Part shown: positions 1 to 9,436 of the stretch, piece by piece | Numbering within the stretch: position 1 is the stretch's first letter | How the letters are laid out: each line of letters starts with the position of its first letter | Assembly: GCA_965238045.1 (NCBI GenBank) | Contig: CBDEGU010000012.1 | Location: 1,674,001-1,738,000, forward strand | DNA length: 64,000 bases | Source of the DNA: CBDEGU01 sp965238045 | GTDB taxonomy: Bacteria > Acidobacteriota > Terriglobia > Bryobacterales > UBA6623 | Direction of reading: 5' to 3' | Position numbers and translations under genes: made by a program | The notes under the pieces: model-generated | Told to the model about the DNA's origin: nothing | Database searches by the model: none | Seen by the model: the letters and a program-made list of their open reading frames with translations, nothing else

Positions 1-1514
1 CTGCCGGCCGCCGCGACCTCGACTTCCCAGAAACCCAGATGCCCGTCGCTCCAGCCATCGTTGCGCTCGACTCGCCAGTCCTGGCGCGTGAGGATCACCG
101 GGTCTTCGTGCTCGGTTCCCAGCGAAATGCGCGGAGGGTCATATCCTCGCGTCGAGGAGACATCTTCAAACCACTGCTCGTACTCCCGTTGCAGGCGTGA
201 GACGACCGCGGCTTGGGAGTCGGCAAGATTCCGCTTCTCGCCCGAGTCGGACTCCATGTCGTAGAGTTCGAGCGGCGCGTTCGGCGGCATGGTCTTGCCG
301 AAGCTTAGCGGCTGAACGAGTTTATAGCGCTGCGTGATGGCGGCGAAATTCCTGTAGAGAGCCGGCGCGTTGCCGCGATGCGACTGGATGAAGAGCGTAC
401 GCTCGGGTACGTCTTCCTCGGGCCGCAGCAGCCGCGGCAGTAAACTTACGCCGTCGATCTGGCGGCCGGCGGGCAATGGCGCCCCCGCTGCTTCGGCCAG
501 GGTAGGCAGCACGTCGATATGCGCGGCGATACGCTCTTCGGTTCGCGCCTTGACCCTCGCCGGCCACCGTAATAGAAACGGAACCCGGATGCCGCCTTCA
601 TAGACGCTGGCCTTCTGGGCGCGGAGTCCGGCGGTGAAGCGCTGTGTCGTCGGTCCGTTGTCGGTCATGAAAATCACGATCGTATCGCGGGCCAATGTGA
701 GCCTCTCGAGACGGTCGAGAAGTCGCCCCACGTTTTCGTCGATGTTGGTGATCATGCCATAGATGCGGGCGTCCTTGTCGTTGAGGCCCTTAGCCTTGTA
801 GGGCTCGATATAGGAGGTGGGGACATCGTAGGGTGAGTGCGGCGCGTTCGTTGGGATGTAGGCAAAGAACGGACGGTCTTGGTTCTGCTCGACAAACATC
901 GCCGCTGTATCGAAGAAGATGTCGGTGCAATATCCCTTATAGGGTTTGGCGCGGCCGTTGAGCTGCAGAACGGGGTCGAAGTAGCTGTTGCCCGGCGGGT
1001 CCGAGGGCTGGCCGATGCCGCCTCCCTTGTGGACCAGCGCCTGGCCGAAGCCCTGGTCGATCGGCCGCATGGGATAGTTGTCGCCAAGGTGCCATTTGCC
1101 GAAGATCCCAGTTTGGTATCCGGCTTCCGAGAGCATCTCGGCCAAGGTAACCTCGTCGCCGTGCATCATGGCGCGGCCGATATAGGTGTCGACGACGCCC
1201 GTGCGGTAGTTGTAGCGCCCTGTCATGAGGCTGGCGCGGGTCGGCGCGCAAACCGGCGACACATAGAACCGGGTAAAGGTGGCGCTTTCGCTCGCCAGCC
1301 GGTCGAGGTTGGGCGTTTGCAGAACGTCGTCGCCGCGAAAAGCCAGCTGAGCCCAGCCCTGATCGTCGGTCATGATCAGGATAATGTTTGGCCGGCGCCT
1401 TGCGTCTTGATCGGAGGCATCGGGCGAGCCGCAGGCAGCGGCAAAAACAAGGCCGGCGAAGAGGAAACCCGCGGCGGGCCGGGCGCTGCGGGAGAGTCGA
1501 AGTGGGCGGTTCAT
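1..1514 (-). CDS. Secreted sulfatase (lipoprotein), 3' end beyond window
   Basis: Formylglycine-dependent sulfatase that should cleave sulfate esters outside the cytoplasm. The reading frame runs leftward from ATG 1512-1514 to the window edge without a stop. The N-terminus has a hydrophobic segment ending in a lipobox-like FAAAC (Cys about residue 28). It is followed by the alkaline-phosphatase-fold motif NIILIMTDDQG and by the sulfatase signature CAPTR (Cys about residue 89, normally oxidised to formylglycine). Further on are GKWHLGD and IFMTDNGP, both typical of arylsulfatase family S1. At least 504 residues are visible, so only the last few are missing. No anaerobic maturase is nearby. The natural substrate cannot be told from the sequence. 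Confidence 0.93.
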   Translation of the reverse strand, partial: MNRPLRLSRSARPAAGFLFAGLVFAAACGSPDASDQDARRRPNIILIMTDDQGWAQLAFRGDDVLQTPNLDRLASESATFTRFYVSPVCAPTRASLMTGRYNYRTGVVDTYIGRAMMHGDEVTLAEMLSEAGYQTGIFGKWHLGDNYPMRPIDQGFGQALVHKGGGIGQPSDPPGNSYFDPVLQLNGRAKPYKGYCTDIFFDTAAMFVEQNQDRPFFAYIPTNAPHSPYDVPTSYIEPYKAKGLNDKDARIYGMITNIDENVGRLLDRLERLTLARDTIVIFMTDNGPTTQRFTAGLRAQKASVYEGGIRVPFLLRWPARVKARTEERIAAHIDVLPTLAEAAGAPLPAGRQIDGVSLLPRLLRPEEDVPERTLFIQSHRGNAPALYRNFAAITQRYKLVQPLSFGKTMPPNAPLELYDMESDSGEKRNLADSQAAVVSRLQREYEQWFEDVSSTRGYDPPRISLGTEHEDPVILTRQDWRVERNDGWSDGHLGFWEVEVAAAG

Positions 1515-1695
1515 AGCCGGTCCAGGAGGAGCGCTCACTAGCGCGGGCTGTTGGGGCGGAGGCGGAAGTTCTCGTTGGAATGCCCGCTGGGAGCTGCGGT
1601 CAGTGTAGCATTCCGCCGTGGCCGGGAACCGGCGGTACACCGGGAGCCCTGCCGAGAGAGAGAAAACTTTGAATGCCAGACGCGGACAGCCTCGC

Positions 1696-2052
1696 CTAGA
1701 CCCACTTCAGAGCGCCCTGACGGAAAATCCAGACATACCCGACGATCAGAATCGCCAAGAACACCAGCATCTCGACGAATCCGAACATCCCCAGCGCCTT
1801 GTATTGAATCGCCCACGGGAGCAAGAAAATCGTTTCCACGTCGAAGATCACGAACAAGATGGCGACCAGGTAGAAACGAATCGAGTAGCGGCCCCGCGTA
1901 TCCGTATCAGACGGGATGCCGCATTCATAGGCTTCCAGCTTGGTCTTGTTCGGAGCACTGGGGCGAATCAGCTTCGCCGCCATCAGCGTTACGATGGGGA
2001 AGGCCATGGCGATGGCCATGAAGATCAGAATCGGGATGTAGCCGCGCGGCAT
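1696..2052 (-). CDS. nuoA: NADH-quinone oxidoreductase subunit A
   Basis: Small membrane subunit of respiratory complex I. About 118 residues form three hydrophobic helices. The loop after the first contains the conserved YECGIPS, and FDVETIFLLPWA follows. I chose the ATG at 2052 (MPRGYIPIL) because GGGAG lies five bases upstream and the length fits the family; an in-frame ATG at 2070 would add six residues. nuoA usually heads a nuoA-N operon, but here the next gene downstream on the strand is a sulfatase and no other nuo gene is in the window. It may be an orphan or extra copy. Confidence 0.93.
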   Translation of the reverse strand: MPRGYIPILIFMAIAMAFPIVTLMAAKLIRPSAPNKTKLEAYECGIPSDTDTRGRYSIRFYLVAILFVIFDVETIFLLPWAIQYKALGMFGFVEMLVFLAILIVGYVWIFRQGALKWV

Positions 2053-2127
2053 AGGCTCCCAATATAACATGGAGTCCGCACCGGATTTTCGCGCGCCGGG
2101 ATCACTCAGACTCTCAACGGCACGAAT

Positions 2128-3000
2128 TCATTGTTCGTCCAGAGGGATGCGCTCGCTGCGGGGTCCAATGTGGATGTGCGGGCCCGTGGACTGACCCGGC
2201 ACACTGCTTCGAAACGCGATGAAGGGAATGTCCCAATAGTAGAGCAACTCGATGAGGAACAGGCCCTCCTCCTGGTCGGGATGCACATCGACATCGACTC
2301 GCTCGCTGTGGTCGAATCCCAGAGAGCGATGCAGCGCTGTTTCACCCTTGGCGCTTACGGGCAGTGCCCGGCCAAATTCCAAAAAGAAAGCCTCGTCGAT
2401 CGATAGCAACTGCTTGGACCAGTCCTCCAGGCCGCCCTCGGAGTAGAAGGCCAGGTCCTCTTCTTCGAGCTCGTCGAAGCGGGTTTCGGCGTTCGCGACG
2501 ACCGACAACTCTCGAATCAGTTTGGCGCGTTGCTTTGCCAAGACGAACCGCCGTTCGGCCCAGTCGGCCGCCTGTTTCGCTTCTTCAACTTGCCGCGTCG
2601 GGATCACTCCTTGCTCGGCGAGCTTTCTCGTGTTGGCCAGTTCGTCCTGAGCGATCGTGCGCAGGCGCTCAGCGGCGGCGAGCATCTCTGGCAGTTGCTC
2701 TGTCGTCAGGTTCGGATCCAGCAATGTCTTGCGGACCGTCTCCTCCAGCCCGGCTTGGTCGGCCGCTTGGGCTGCTTTCAGAAGGGCGTTCCGGGGGACT
2801 ACGCCTTCCTCAACTAGCATGCGGAGCCTTTCGCGTTCCGGTTTCACGCCCGGCGCATCTTGAGCCGGCAGTCTGGCCGCGCCTGCCAACAGCAGACAAG
2901 AAGCTAGCCGCAAGATGGAGCGGCCTGTGATGCGGTGCCTGCCCCTGACCAGTCGGCGCGCCCCCGGCGGCAGGGACGGCTCGCCTGCCAGCTTGCTCAT
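2128..3000 (-). CDS. Secreted coiled-coil protein with M15-like C-terminal domain
   Basis: About 290 residues. A signal-like segment (ILRLASCLLLAGAARLPA, about residues 27-44) is followed by a charged, heptad-rich helical region (about 50-180). The C-terminal domain contains ALHRSLGFDHSERVDVDVHP and, near the end, GPHIHIG. The spaced His/Asp residues and terminal HxH resemble zinc-binding positions of M15-type D-Ala-D-Ala peptidases, so a cell-wall amidase or peptidase role is possible. This rests on motif resemblance only. The reading frame stays open far upstream, but that part is antisense to the foldase gene at 3253-4461; I placed the start at ATG 3000, ahead of the signal segment. Confidence 0.6.
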   Translation of the reverse strand: MSKLAGEPSLPPGARRLVRGRHRITGRSILRLASCLLLAGAARLPAQDAPGVKPERERLRMLVEEGVVPRNALLKAAQAADQAGLEETVRKTLLDPNLTTEQLPEMLAAAERLRTIAQDELANTRKLAEQGVIPTRQVEEAKQAADWAERRFVLAKQRAKLIRELSVVANAETRFDELEEEDLAFYSEGGLEDWSKQLLSIDEAFFLEFGRALPVSAKGETALHRSLGFDHSERVDVDVHPDQEEGLFLIELLYYWDIPFIAFRSSVPGQSTGPHIHIGPRSERIPLDEQ

Positions 3001-3252
3001 TGTCGGCACATGAATCACCACGCGCTGCTGGCCTTGTCGCCGCCGCCGCCCAGGCCGAATGGGCCTGCCTCGGAAACCCGGCGGAAAACTTTTCTGCAAC
3101 CTTGGCGGCCCGTGGTGCGAAGATAGTAGATAATACACTAGAAGAATACACAAAAATGCAGGGACGGATGCGGGAGACTCATGAGGCAGGTTTCCCGCTG
3201 ACCGCTTCGGTCTGGAGTCGGACTTGGTCTGGCGGTCACCGCCGGCCTGTGG

Positions 3253-4461
3253 GTGAATATGATTCTCCATCAACGGTGCTCTTGGTTGCGCCCATCGAAA
3301 GTCTTCTTTGTTCTGGCGGCTCTGGCCTTCGCGGCGGCGCCCCGAGCCGAGATCGTCATTCTCGAGGAGATCCTCGCCAAGATCAATGGCGATATTCTGA
3401 CTCGTTCCGAGTATGAGAGCGCGATCGAGGAAGTGAGGGCAGGCATCAGGGCCGTTAAGGATCTGACCAATGAAGAACGCGCCGCACGCTTCAAGCTTGT
3501 GGGAAAAGACACGCTCCGCAATCTGATCGACGAGAAACTGCTGGTTCAGAAAGGTGCGGATCTTGACGTCGATATCGAGGGGCTGGTCCGGCAGCAGCAA
3601 GACCGCATCATGAAGCAGTACAAGCTCAAGACCACCGAAGAGTTCGAGGACTTCGCGGCGGACAAGTTCGGCCTCCCCTTCGAAGACTTGATGGATCAAA
3701 TGCGCCGGAACATCATGACGCAAACCGTGCTCAACCAGGAAGTTGGACCCACCATCCAGATTAGTCCAGAGGAAATCGCCGCGTATTACGAGGAGCACAA
3801 ATCCGAGTTCGTTCACAAGGACAGCGTGCAGCTCAGTGAGATTTTCATCTCGACCGCCGATAAAACCGGCGAGGAACTCGAAGAGGCAAAGAAGAAAGCC
3901 AACGAAGTTCACGACCGCGTCCACCGCGGAGAGCCGTTCGCCGAGATGGCGAAACGGTTTTCCGAAAGCGAGCAGACCGCCGAACAGGGCGGCTATCTCG
4001 GCGTCTATGAGAAAGGGATGCTGCGCAAGGACATGGAGGACATTGTCTTCGCGGCTCGTTCGGGTTTCATCACCGAACTGATCGAAATTCCCAATGGCTA
4101 CATGCTTCTCAAGGTCGACCAGCGTTTCCAGCCCGGCCAGGCCGCTCTCGATGAGGTGAAGGACGAAGTTCGTCAGAAGGTGATGACACCGAAGTGGAAC
4201 CCCGCCGTGCGCGCCTACCTGGTCACGTTGCGAGAAGAAGCCTACATCGAAATCCGGCCCGGCTATGTCGATACGGGGGCGGCGTCGGGACAGAATACCG
4301 ACTGGTCCGACCCGGCCAAGCTGGCGCCGGTGACAACCACGAAAGAAGAACTCCTCCTGACCAGGAAATCCCACCGTTTGCTGTGGATGATTCCGTTTCC
4401 CGGTGGCGGAGGAGACAAGACCGACAAAGACGTGCAAAGCGTCATTGATGTGAGCAAGTAA
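3253..4461 (+). CDS. SurA-like peptidyl-prolyl cis-trans isomerase
   Basis: Periplasmic folding factor of the SurA/parvulin type, expected to assist outer-membrane protein maturation. Of 402 residues, the first 32 contain a signal peptide (VFFVLAALAFAAAPRA). A SurA N-terminal domain follows (about 38-175; KINGDILTRSEYE, NLIDEKLLVQKG). A parvulin-type PPIase domain lies at about 188-290 (VQLSEIFIST, GEPFAEMAKRFSES, GGYLGVYEKGM). The last 60 residues are charged and not recognised. The start is GTG 3253 or ATG 3259. The next gene begins 13 bases after the stop, so the two are probably co-transcribed. Confidence 0.9.
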   Translation: MNMILHQRCSWLRPSKVFFVLAALAFAAAPRAEIVILEEILAKINGDILTRSEYESAIEEVRAGIRAVKDLTNEERAARFKLVGKDTLRNLIDEKLLVQKGADLDVDIEGLVRQQQDRIMKQYKLKTTEEFEDFAADKFGLPFEDLMDQMRRNIMTQTVLNQEVGPTIQISPEEIAAYYEEHKSEFVHKDSVQLSEIFISTADKTGEELEEAKKKANEVHDRVHRGEPFAEMAKRFSESEQTAEQGGYLGVYEKGMLRKDMEDIVFAARSGFITELIEIPNGYMLLKVDQRFQPGQAALDEVKDEVRQKVMTPKWNPAVRAYLVTLREEAYIEIRPGYVDTGAASGQNTDWSDPAKLAPVTTTKEELLLTRKSHRLLWMIPFPGGGGDKTDKDVQSVIDVSK

Positions 4462-4474
4462 AGTAGCCATCACC

Positions 4475-5560
4475 ATGAAGAGCCGCTTCGTCGCCGACCT
4501 TCAGCCCAGCGAGGCGGTGACGAGTTGTTTTCTTGTCGCATCAAAAGACGTTCGCCTGAAGAAATCTGGCGATCCCTATCTGTCACTGGTTCTGTGCGAT
4601 CGCACGGGCCGCCTCGAAGCTAAAATGTGGGATGGCATCGGCGATGTCGTCGACACTTTTGACCAGGACGACTTCGTCAAAGTCAAGGGAATGGTGCAGC
4701 TCTACCGCGAGCGGCCCCAGATCACCATCCAGCGCATGAAGCGGATCGACGAGTCCGAGGTCGATCTGGCGGACTACCTTCCCCACACCAGCAGGGACAT
4801 CGACGAGATGTGGGCCGAGCTGACCGCCGCGGCCGAGGCCGTTGGCGACCCGAACCTAAAGCGCTTGCTCGCTGCGTTTCTCAATGACGAGGAGATCGCG
4901 CTCCGGCTTCGAAAAGCGCCAGCGGCCAAAACACTGCACCATGCCTTCGTCGGCGGCCTGCTCGAACACATCACGTCGTTGTTGCGGCTGGCCGAACGTG
5001 TAGCCGGCAATTACGATTTCGTGGATCTCGACCTGGTCCGAACCGGCGTCGTGCTGCACGACCTGGGCAAGATCTACGAGCTAACCTACGAAAGATCTTT
5101 CGGCTACGGCGACGAGGGGCAACTGCTGGGGCATATCGTCATGGTTCTTCGGATGCTGGACCGTAAGTGTGCGGAGCTGGACGACTTTCCGCCAAAGCTC
5201 AAGATGCTCGTCGAGCATCTCATTTTGTCGCATCACGGCAAGTATGAGTTCGGATCGCCGAAGCTGCCGATGTTTCCCGAAGCGCTGCTGCTGCACTACA
5301 TTGACGATCTCGATTCCAAGCTCGAAAGCATGCGGGCTTCGGTTGCCTCCGAAGCCGGAACTAGCGAACCGTGGACACGCTACAACCCTTCGCTCGAACG
5401 GCGTTTGCTCAACAAAGAACAGTTTCTGGCAGGTTCGGCTGCCTCGGAGGCAGAGGTGGCGGAAGGGACCGATCCTCCCGCGAACCGCGAACCCCAGCCG
5501 GGCAGCCTGTTTGGCGAGCGGCTCGAAGGGGCCTTGCAAGCCAAACGGAAAGAGCCCTAG
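4475..5560 (+). CDS. 3'-5' exoribonuclease of the YhaM type (OB-fold plus HD)
   Basis: Cytoplasmic RNA-trimming enzyme family. The 361-residue protein starts with an OB-fold nucleic-acid-binding domain (about 1-110; LVLCDRTGRLEAKMWDG, VQLYRERPQITI). An HD-type metal phosphohydrolase domain follows (about 150-310) with HHAFVGGLLEH, the HD pair in VVLHDLGKI, and ILSHHGKYEFGSP. This order is characteristic of YhaM/CBF1. It follows the SurA-like gene by 13 bases on the same strand. The last 50 residues are Pro/Glu-rich and probably disordered. Confidence 0.9.
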   Translation: MKSRFVADLQPSEAVTSCFLVASKDVRLKKSGDPYLSLVLCDRTGRLEAKMWDGIGDVVDTFDQDDFVKVKGMVQLYRERPQITIQRMKRIDESEVDLADYLPHTSRDIDEMWAELTAAAEAVGDPNLKRLLAAFLNDEEIALRLRKAPAAKTLHHAFVGGLLEHITSLLRLAERVAGNYDFVDLDLVRTGVVLHDLGKIYELTYERSFGYGDEGQLLGHIVMVLRMLDRKCAELDDFPPKLKMLVEHLILSHHGKYEFGSPKLPMFPEALLLHYIDDLDSKLESMRASVASEAGTSEPWTRYNPSLERRLLNKEQFLAGSAASEAEVAEGTDPPANREPQPGSLFGERLEGALQAKRKEP

Positions 5561-5684
5561 CACGCCCGGCCAGCGGCTCGTGGCAGCCGTGACCTTTCCG
5601 CCCGGGTCTCTCGTGGAAGCCATACCCCGCCCCGTGCCCCTAGCCGAGACCGGAAACAGTTACAGTGTTGGAACGGCGGATGCG

Positions 5685-6077
5685 ATGGACGAGACGGACC
5701 CGACGATAGAGAGCCTCCCGCCGCGGCTGGAGTTCGAGGCCCTCAAGGCGCTCTGGTCGCTGGGCGAGGCGACCGTGGCCGGTGTGCGCGCGGAACTCAA
5801 ATCCGCCAAACCACTCGCCTACACAACGGTCCTGACCCTCCTGGACCGGCTGGCAAGTCGGGGAGCGGTGTCGCGGCGCAAGAGGGGCCGCGCCTATGTT
5901 TACACTCCGGCCCTGACTCGCCAGGCCGCGCTCGATATGGCCCTCGATCGCTTGTTGGGTGATTTCTTCGGCGACGCACGCGAAGAGCTTCTGTCCTATC
6001 TGCAAGACAAATCAGCGGTCAAGCCGCGAGAGCCACTAGAGACTTCCAGCAAGCAACTCGATTCCGAATTGCTCTAA
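5685..6077 (+). CDS. BlaI/MecI/CopY-family transcriptional repressor
   Basis: A 130-residue winged-helix protein. LEFEALKALWSLGEATVAGVRAEL, then YTTVLTLLDRLASRG and RAYVYTPALTR, match the DNA-binding half and wing of BlaI/CopY repressors. A helical dimerisation tail follows. Classical partners are membrane BlaR1-type sensors, and none is adjacent; the next gene is a secreted hydrolase. The frame is open further upstream but overlaps the exoribonuclease, so I chose the ATG at 5685. The target operator is unknown. Confidence 0.88.
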   Translation: MDETDPTIESLPPRLEFEALKALWSLGEATVAGVRAELKSAKPLAYTTVLTLLDRLASRGAVSRRKRGRAYVYTPALTRQAALDMALDRLLGDFFGDAREELLSYLQDKSAVKPREPLETSSKQLDSELL

Positions 6078-6254
6078 CCCGCTCGGGCCGCGAACCAAGA
6101 TGTAAACTTTCTCCCGAGAACCGCGGTCACTACGTGACGCCGTGCTCGGGGACCTAGCAGCCGTTCTCGCGGATCGTGCCCCATGCCTTTTCGTCAGAGC
6201 CGCACGGCCGGAAACAGAACACAAGAACTTTTTCAAGCGGTAAACTTAGCTCCT

Positions 6255-7622
6255 ATGCGCCGCCTTCCGGTTCCTTGCCCCTATCGCCAGCACTCCACCA
6301 CACCCGCGATCATTCCGGGGAGGAAAAAGCCTGCCGATGCGAAGACGCTGCTTCACTGTCTCATTGCGGCATGCTGCGTCGCTGGGTTAACGGCTCCCCT
6401 TCACGCGGATGCCGCGAAGGGCGCTCCGGGACTGACCGAAGCGCAGATTCGCGAGCACGCCGTGATCCAACCGGCCCGGCCCGACGGCCGGTACATGAGC
6501 GGACGCGGGTTTACGCAGTACCTCATCAAGCATGCCCGCCCCAAATTGCGGTTTGATCCGGGGTTTTCCGCCGCGCGTCGCCAAGCCTGGCAACTCGAAG
6601 TCAGGATGAAGATGCGCGAGTTGATGGCTTTTCCTCCCGTCGTCAAGCAGCCGCCTCCGAAGAAGTTAGCGACCAGGCATCGAGACGGATACCGTGTTGA
6701 GAAATGGGAAAGTTATCCCGAGCCGGGCAGCGTTGTTCCCTTTCTCATGCTCGTTCCCGGCGGAGTGGACGCGGACAACCCGGCGCCCGCGGTCATGTGC
6801 TTTCCGGGATCAACACGCAGCAAGGAGGGCACAGCGGGAGAACCCGAACTTCACGCTCGGTTCACCAAACCGCGCCATGCGGAGCAGAACAAGATGGCCA
6901 GCCGGTATGCGCGGGCCGGTATCGTCAGTGTCGTGATTGATAACCCCGGCGTCGCCGAGACCTCTGATCTCGAACGCTTCGGGATGGCGCCGAACTACGA
7001 CCGGAATGCTTTCAGCGCCCAGCTCCTGGAACTCGGGCGGCATTACCTGGGCCTGTCGGCGTTCCAGAAGCTGGACATTCTGCGTTGGCTCAAGAATCAG
7101 CCCTTCGTGGACCGGAAACGAATCGCGCTGAGCGGACATTCGCTGGGAACCGAACCGTTGATGGTGATGGGGGTGCTGGACCCGGAGATCGCGGCGTTTG
7201 TGTTTAATGACTTTCTCTCGCCGACATTGCAAAGAGCGATCGTGGCCACGAAGCCCGACGAGCGCGGTGTGCGGCCGCCGATGAACTGGATTGGCCACCG
7301 TGTGCCGGGGATCTGGAGATGGTTTGACTTTCCAGATATCGTGGCTTCGCTTGCTCCGAGACCGCTGATCATTACCGAGGGCGGCCCGACTCATGCGCTC
7401 GAAAAAGTACGTGCGGCTTATCAACTCGCTGGCGCGGAACACAAGCTAACGATTCGCTACTACCCCAAATACAGTGATCCGGCCGCGCGGCATGCGGGTG
7501 AAGAGATACCGGAGGGGCTGACTCAGGCGGATTGGTTTGAGTACGCGAATGTGGACGCCCCCCAACATTACTTCAAGGGGGATGCCGCAGTTCCTTGGCT
7601 TGTGGAAATATTGAAGCCCTAA
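6255..7622 (+). CDS. Secreted alpha/beta-hydrolase, esterase-like
   Basis: About 455 residues. A hydrophobic export segment (LLHCLIAACCVAGL, about residues 33-46) precedes a long lead region. An alpha/beta-hydrolase core follows with a strand-turn VPFLMLVPGGV, the nucleophile elbow LSGHSLGTEP and the late PRPLIITEGG with a downstream His. The overall layout resembles secreted acetyl-xylan-esterase-like or dienelactone-hydrolase-like proteins common in soil bacteria. The substrate is unknown. I chose ATG 6255 because it is nearest the signal segment; an upstream in-frame ATG at 6183 is also possible. Confidence 0.75.
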   Translation: MRRLPVPCPYRQHSTTPAIIPGRKKPADAKTLLHCLIAACCVAGLTAPLHADAAKGAPGLTEAQIREHAVIQPARPDGRYMSGRGFTQYLIKHARPKLRFDPGFSAARRQAWQLEVRMKMRELMAFPPVVKQPPPKKLATRHRDGYRVEKWESYPEPGSVVPFLMLVPGGVDADNPAPAVMCFPGSTRSKEGTAGEPELHARFTKPRHAEQNKMASRYARAGIVSVVIDNPGVAETSDLERFGMAPNYDRNAFSAQLLELGRHYLGLSAFQKLDILRWLKNQPFVDRKRIALSGHSLGTEPLMVMGVLDPEIAAFVFNDFLSPTLQRAIVATKPDERGVRPPMNWIGHRVPGIWRWFDFPDIVASLAPRPLIITEGGPTHALEKVRAAYQLAGAEHKLTIRYYPKYSDPAARHAGEEIPEGLTQADWFEYANVDAPQHYFKGDAAVPWLVEILKP

Positions 7623-7669
7623 GAGCCGCGATCAGCTTCCGAATCTATTGGACTGCACCGCTGGTCCGC

Positions 7670-9223
7670 CTATTCCAGACCGAAGAGCGGGCGCCGCACG
7701 TTCTTGTAGGTGAAATGTTTGGGGTTCACCGCCGTAACTCCCGGACTGTCCACGGCGATCACCTTGGCCGCGATCGGTTCATAGGCGGCGCGAGGAGCGA
7801 TGGTCCCCTTGGCGACCAGGATCTTCTGCCGCTCGGGATAGATGCCGCAACTGATGAGCTGGTGCAGACTGAAGGGAATGACCCGCTTGGAGGTGAGCAT
7901 GAGGATGTTCGGCAGCTCCCGTGTTGAACCCTCGACCTCGATGATCGCCGTCGGGCCCATGTCCCAGAAACGTCCGCCGCCATGACGCACTTCCGGCTCG
8001 ACAAACCGGCCGTTGTGAAGCGACTTCACGCGGCCCCGGATTCGCACCGGTTTGCCGTGCATGTCGTCGGTCTTGCCGCCGACCAGCAAGTCAAACGGTC
8101 CGTCGATTCCGGCGTGAAAAGCCGCGTGATTGGCCTCCGCATCCGAAATTACCACGACCCAGCCATCGGCTTTCTGACGCAACAGTTCTGAGAGAATGAA
8201 CGTGCTGTCGCCCGCCGAGCCACCACCTATATTGTCGCCCGTGTCCATGAGCACGACTGGGAAGTCGCCGTTTTCTTTGGCCATCCTGACAGCCTCGGCC
8301 GGACCGGGCAGGTCGAGCACGAGCTGGTCTCGCGTTGCCCACAGCATGGCGCCCAGCCGGTCGGCCTCGCGCCGGGCTAGCTCGGGGTCATCGTCCGTAA
8401 TCACGATCACGCTCGGCCCCATGGCCGGAATGTCCGACCACTGATATCCGCCGGCGACGCTGACGGCGAGGATTTTCGGGTTTTTCTCCAGCCGCCGGCT
8501 TTCAGCCGTAATCGGCGCGAACGGTTCTCGCGTCGTGTTTTGGAAGATGAGATTGTAGGACATCGGCGGTTTGGCGATCGCCTGCACCGGTTTCACATCG
8601 CCCCGCAGAGTCGCGGCGAGAATATCGGCCGCCTGCATGCCGCGCTCTTTGGCATCGAGGTGCGGATTCTCCTTGTAGGTGACAACGGCAGTCGTCAGCT
8701 TGATGATCTCCTCGGAAACATTGGCGTGGAAATCGTGTGTCACCACGACCGGAATCTCTTCGCCGAATGCCTTTCGCACCCGGCGGACGACTTCGGCGTC
8801 GGCGTGAGGGTAGCTCTCGGCGACCATCGTTCCGTGCAGGTAGAGAAGAATCCCGTCGAGCTTCGGCGCCGCCTGAAGACGTTCGATCAGCTCTTGCGTG
8901 AGCGTATCGAGCGCCTTGTCGGTCACGGTGCCAAGCGTCTGCGGACCGGCGATCAGTGTCGGGTACAGACGAAGTCCGTTGCGTTTGGCGCCTTCGATGA
9001 ATCCCGCCGTGGTGTTGCTGGCGGTCGTGAACTCGTCGAAGATCTCTTGTCCGCGTACGATACCCTTGGCGCCCCGCAGTCCGCGCTCGAAATCAGCCGC
9101 CGTGGTCTTCCGTGGATTGAACGTATTGGTCTCGTGAACGATTCCGCCGAAGCCCACCAGCGGTTCCGACGGCTGCGCGGAAAGCAAGACGACCGAACAA
9201 AACAGTATTCCTATCCATTTCAC
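7670..9223 (-). CDS. MlrC-family metallopeptidase-like protein, secreted
   Basis: Member of the MlrC family (peptidase M81, named after the microcystin-degradation protein). The 517 residues open with a signal peptide (IGILFCSVVLLSAQP). Family hallmarks are GFGGIVHETNTFNP near the N-terminus, VVTHDFHANVS in the middle (metal-binding His/Asp) and the loop MDTGDNIGGGSAGDS. The C-terminal half forms the family's second domain. Members in soil bacteria act on unknown linear peptides or amides, so the microcystin link is by name only. It is convergent with the esterase-like gene before it. Confidence 0.9.
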   Translation of the reverse strand: MKWIGILFCSVVLLSAQPSEPLVGFGGIVHETNTFNPRKTTAADFERGLRGAKGIVRGQEIFDEFTTASNTTAGFIEGAKRNGLRLYPTLIAGPQTLGTVTDKALDTLTQELIERLQAAPKLDGILLYLHGTMVAESYPHADAEVVRRVRKAFGEEIPVVVTHDFHANVSEEIIKLTTAVVTYKENPHLDAKERGMQAADILAATLRGDVKPVQAIAKPPMSYNLIFQNTTREPFAPITAESRRLEKNPKILAVSVAGGYQWSDIPAMGPSVIVITDDDPELARREADRLGAMLWATRDQLVLDLPGPAEAVRMAKENGDFPVVLMDTGDNIGGGSAGDSTFILSELLRQKADGWVVVISDAEANHAAFHAGIDGPFDLLVGGKTDDMHGKPVRIRGRVKSLHNGRFVEPEVRHGGGRFWDMGPTAIIEVEGSTRELPNILMLTSKRVIPFSLHQLISCGIYPERQKILVAKGTIAPRAAYEPIAAKVIAVDSPGVTAVNPKHFTYKNVRRPLFGLE

Positions 9224-9436
9224 CTAAGCACCAACTCCTTCTCGGTCGCTCTCCGCGGCACTCTCATCCCGCAACGCGTCCCGACTTGCACCGAGTCTAA
9301 CAGGCCCGGGTGCCAAACCCAGGCGCGGACCAGGTCGCGGAACATTGACCGCCTCGCCGGCATCGGCTATGGTGGCAAATGGAGCGTGTTCGCGGCTCGA
9401 TATCGGCATCGGCGAACGTCCCTTCACGGCGTTTTC

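Noticed and set aside
3001..4476. Upstream extension of the minus-strand frame (total 782 codons) above the M15-like gene
   Set aside because: It is the antisense shadow of the SurA-like gene and shows no family features; only the part below 3,000 looks real.
8540..9436. Plus-strand extension before oligogalacturonate lyase
   Set aside because: Antisense to the MlrC-family gene; the lyase domain starts after 9,437.
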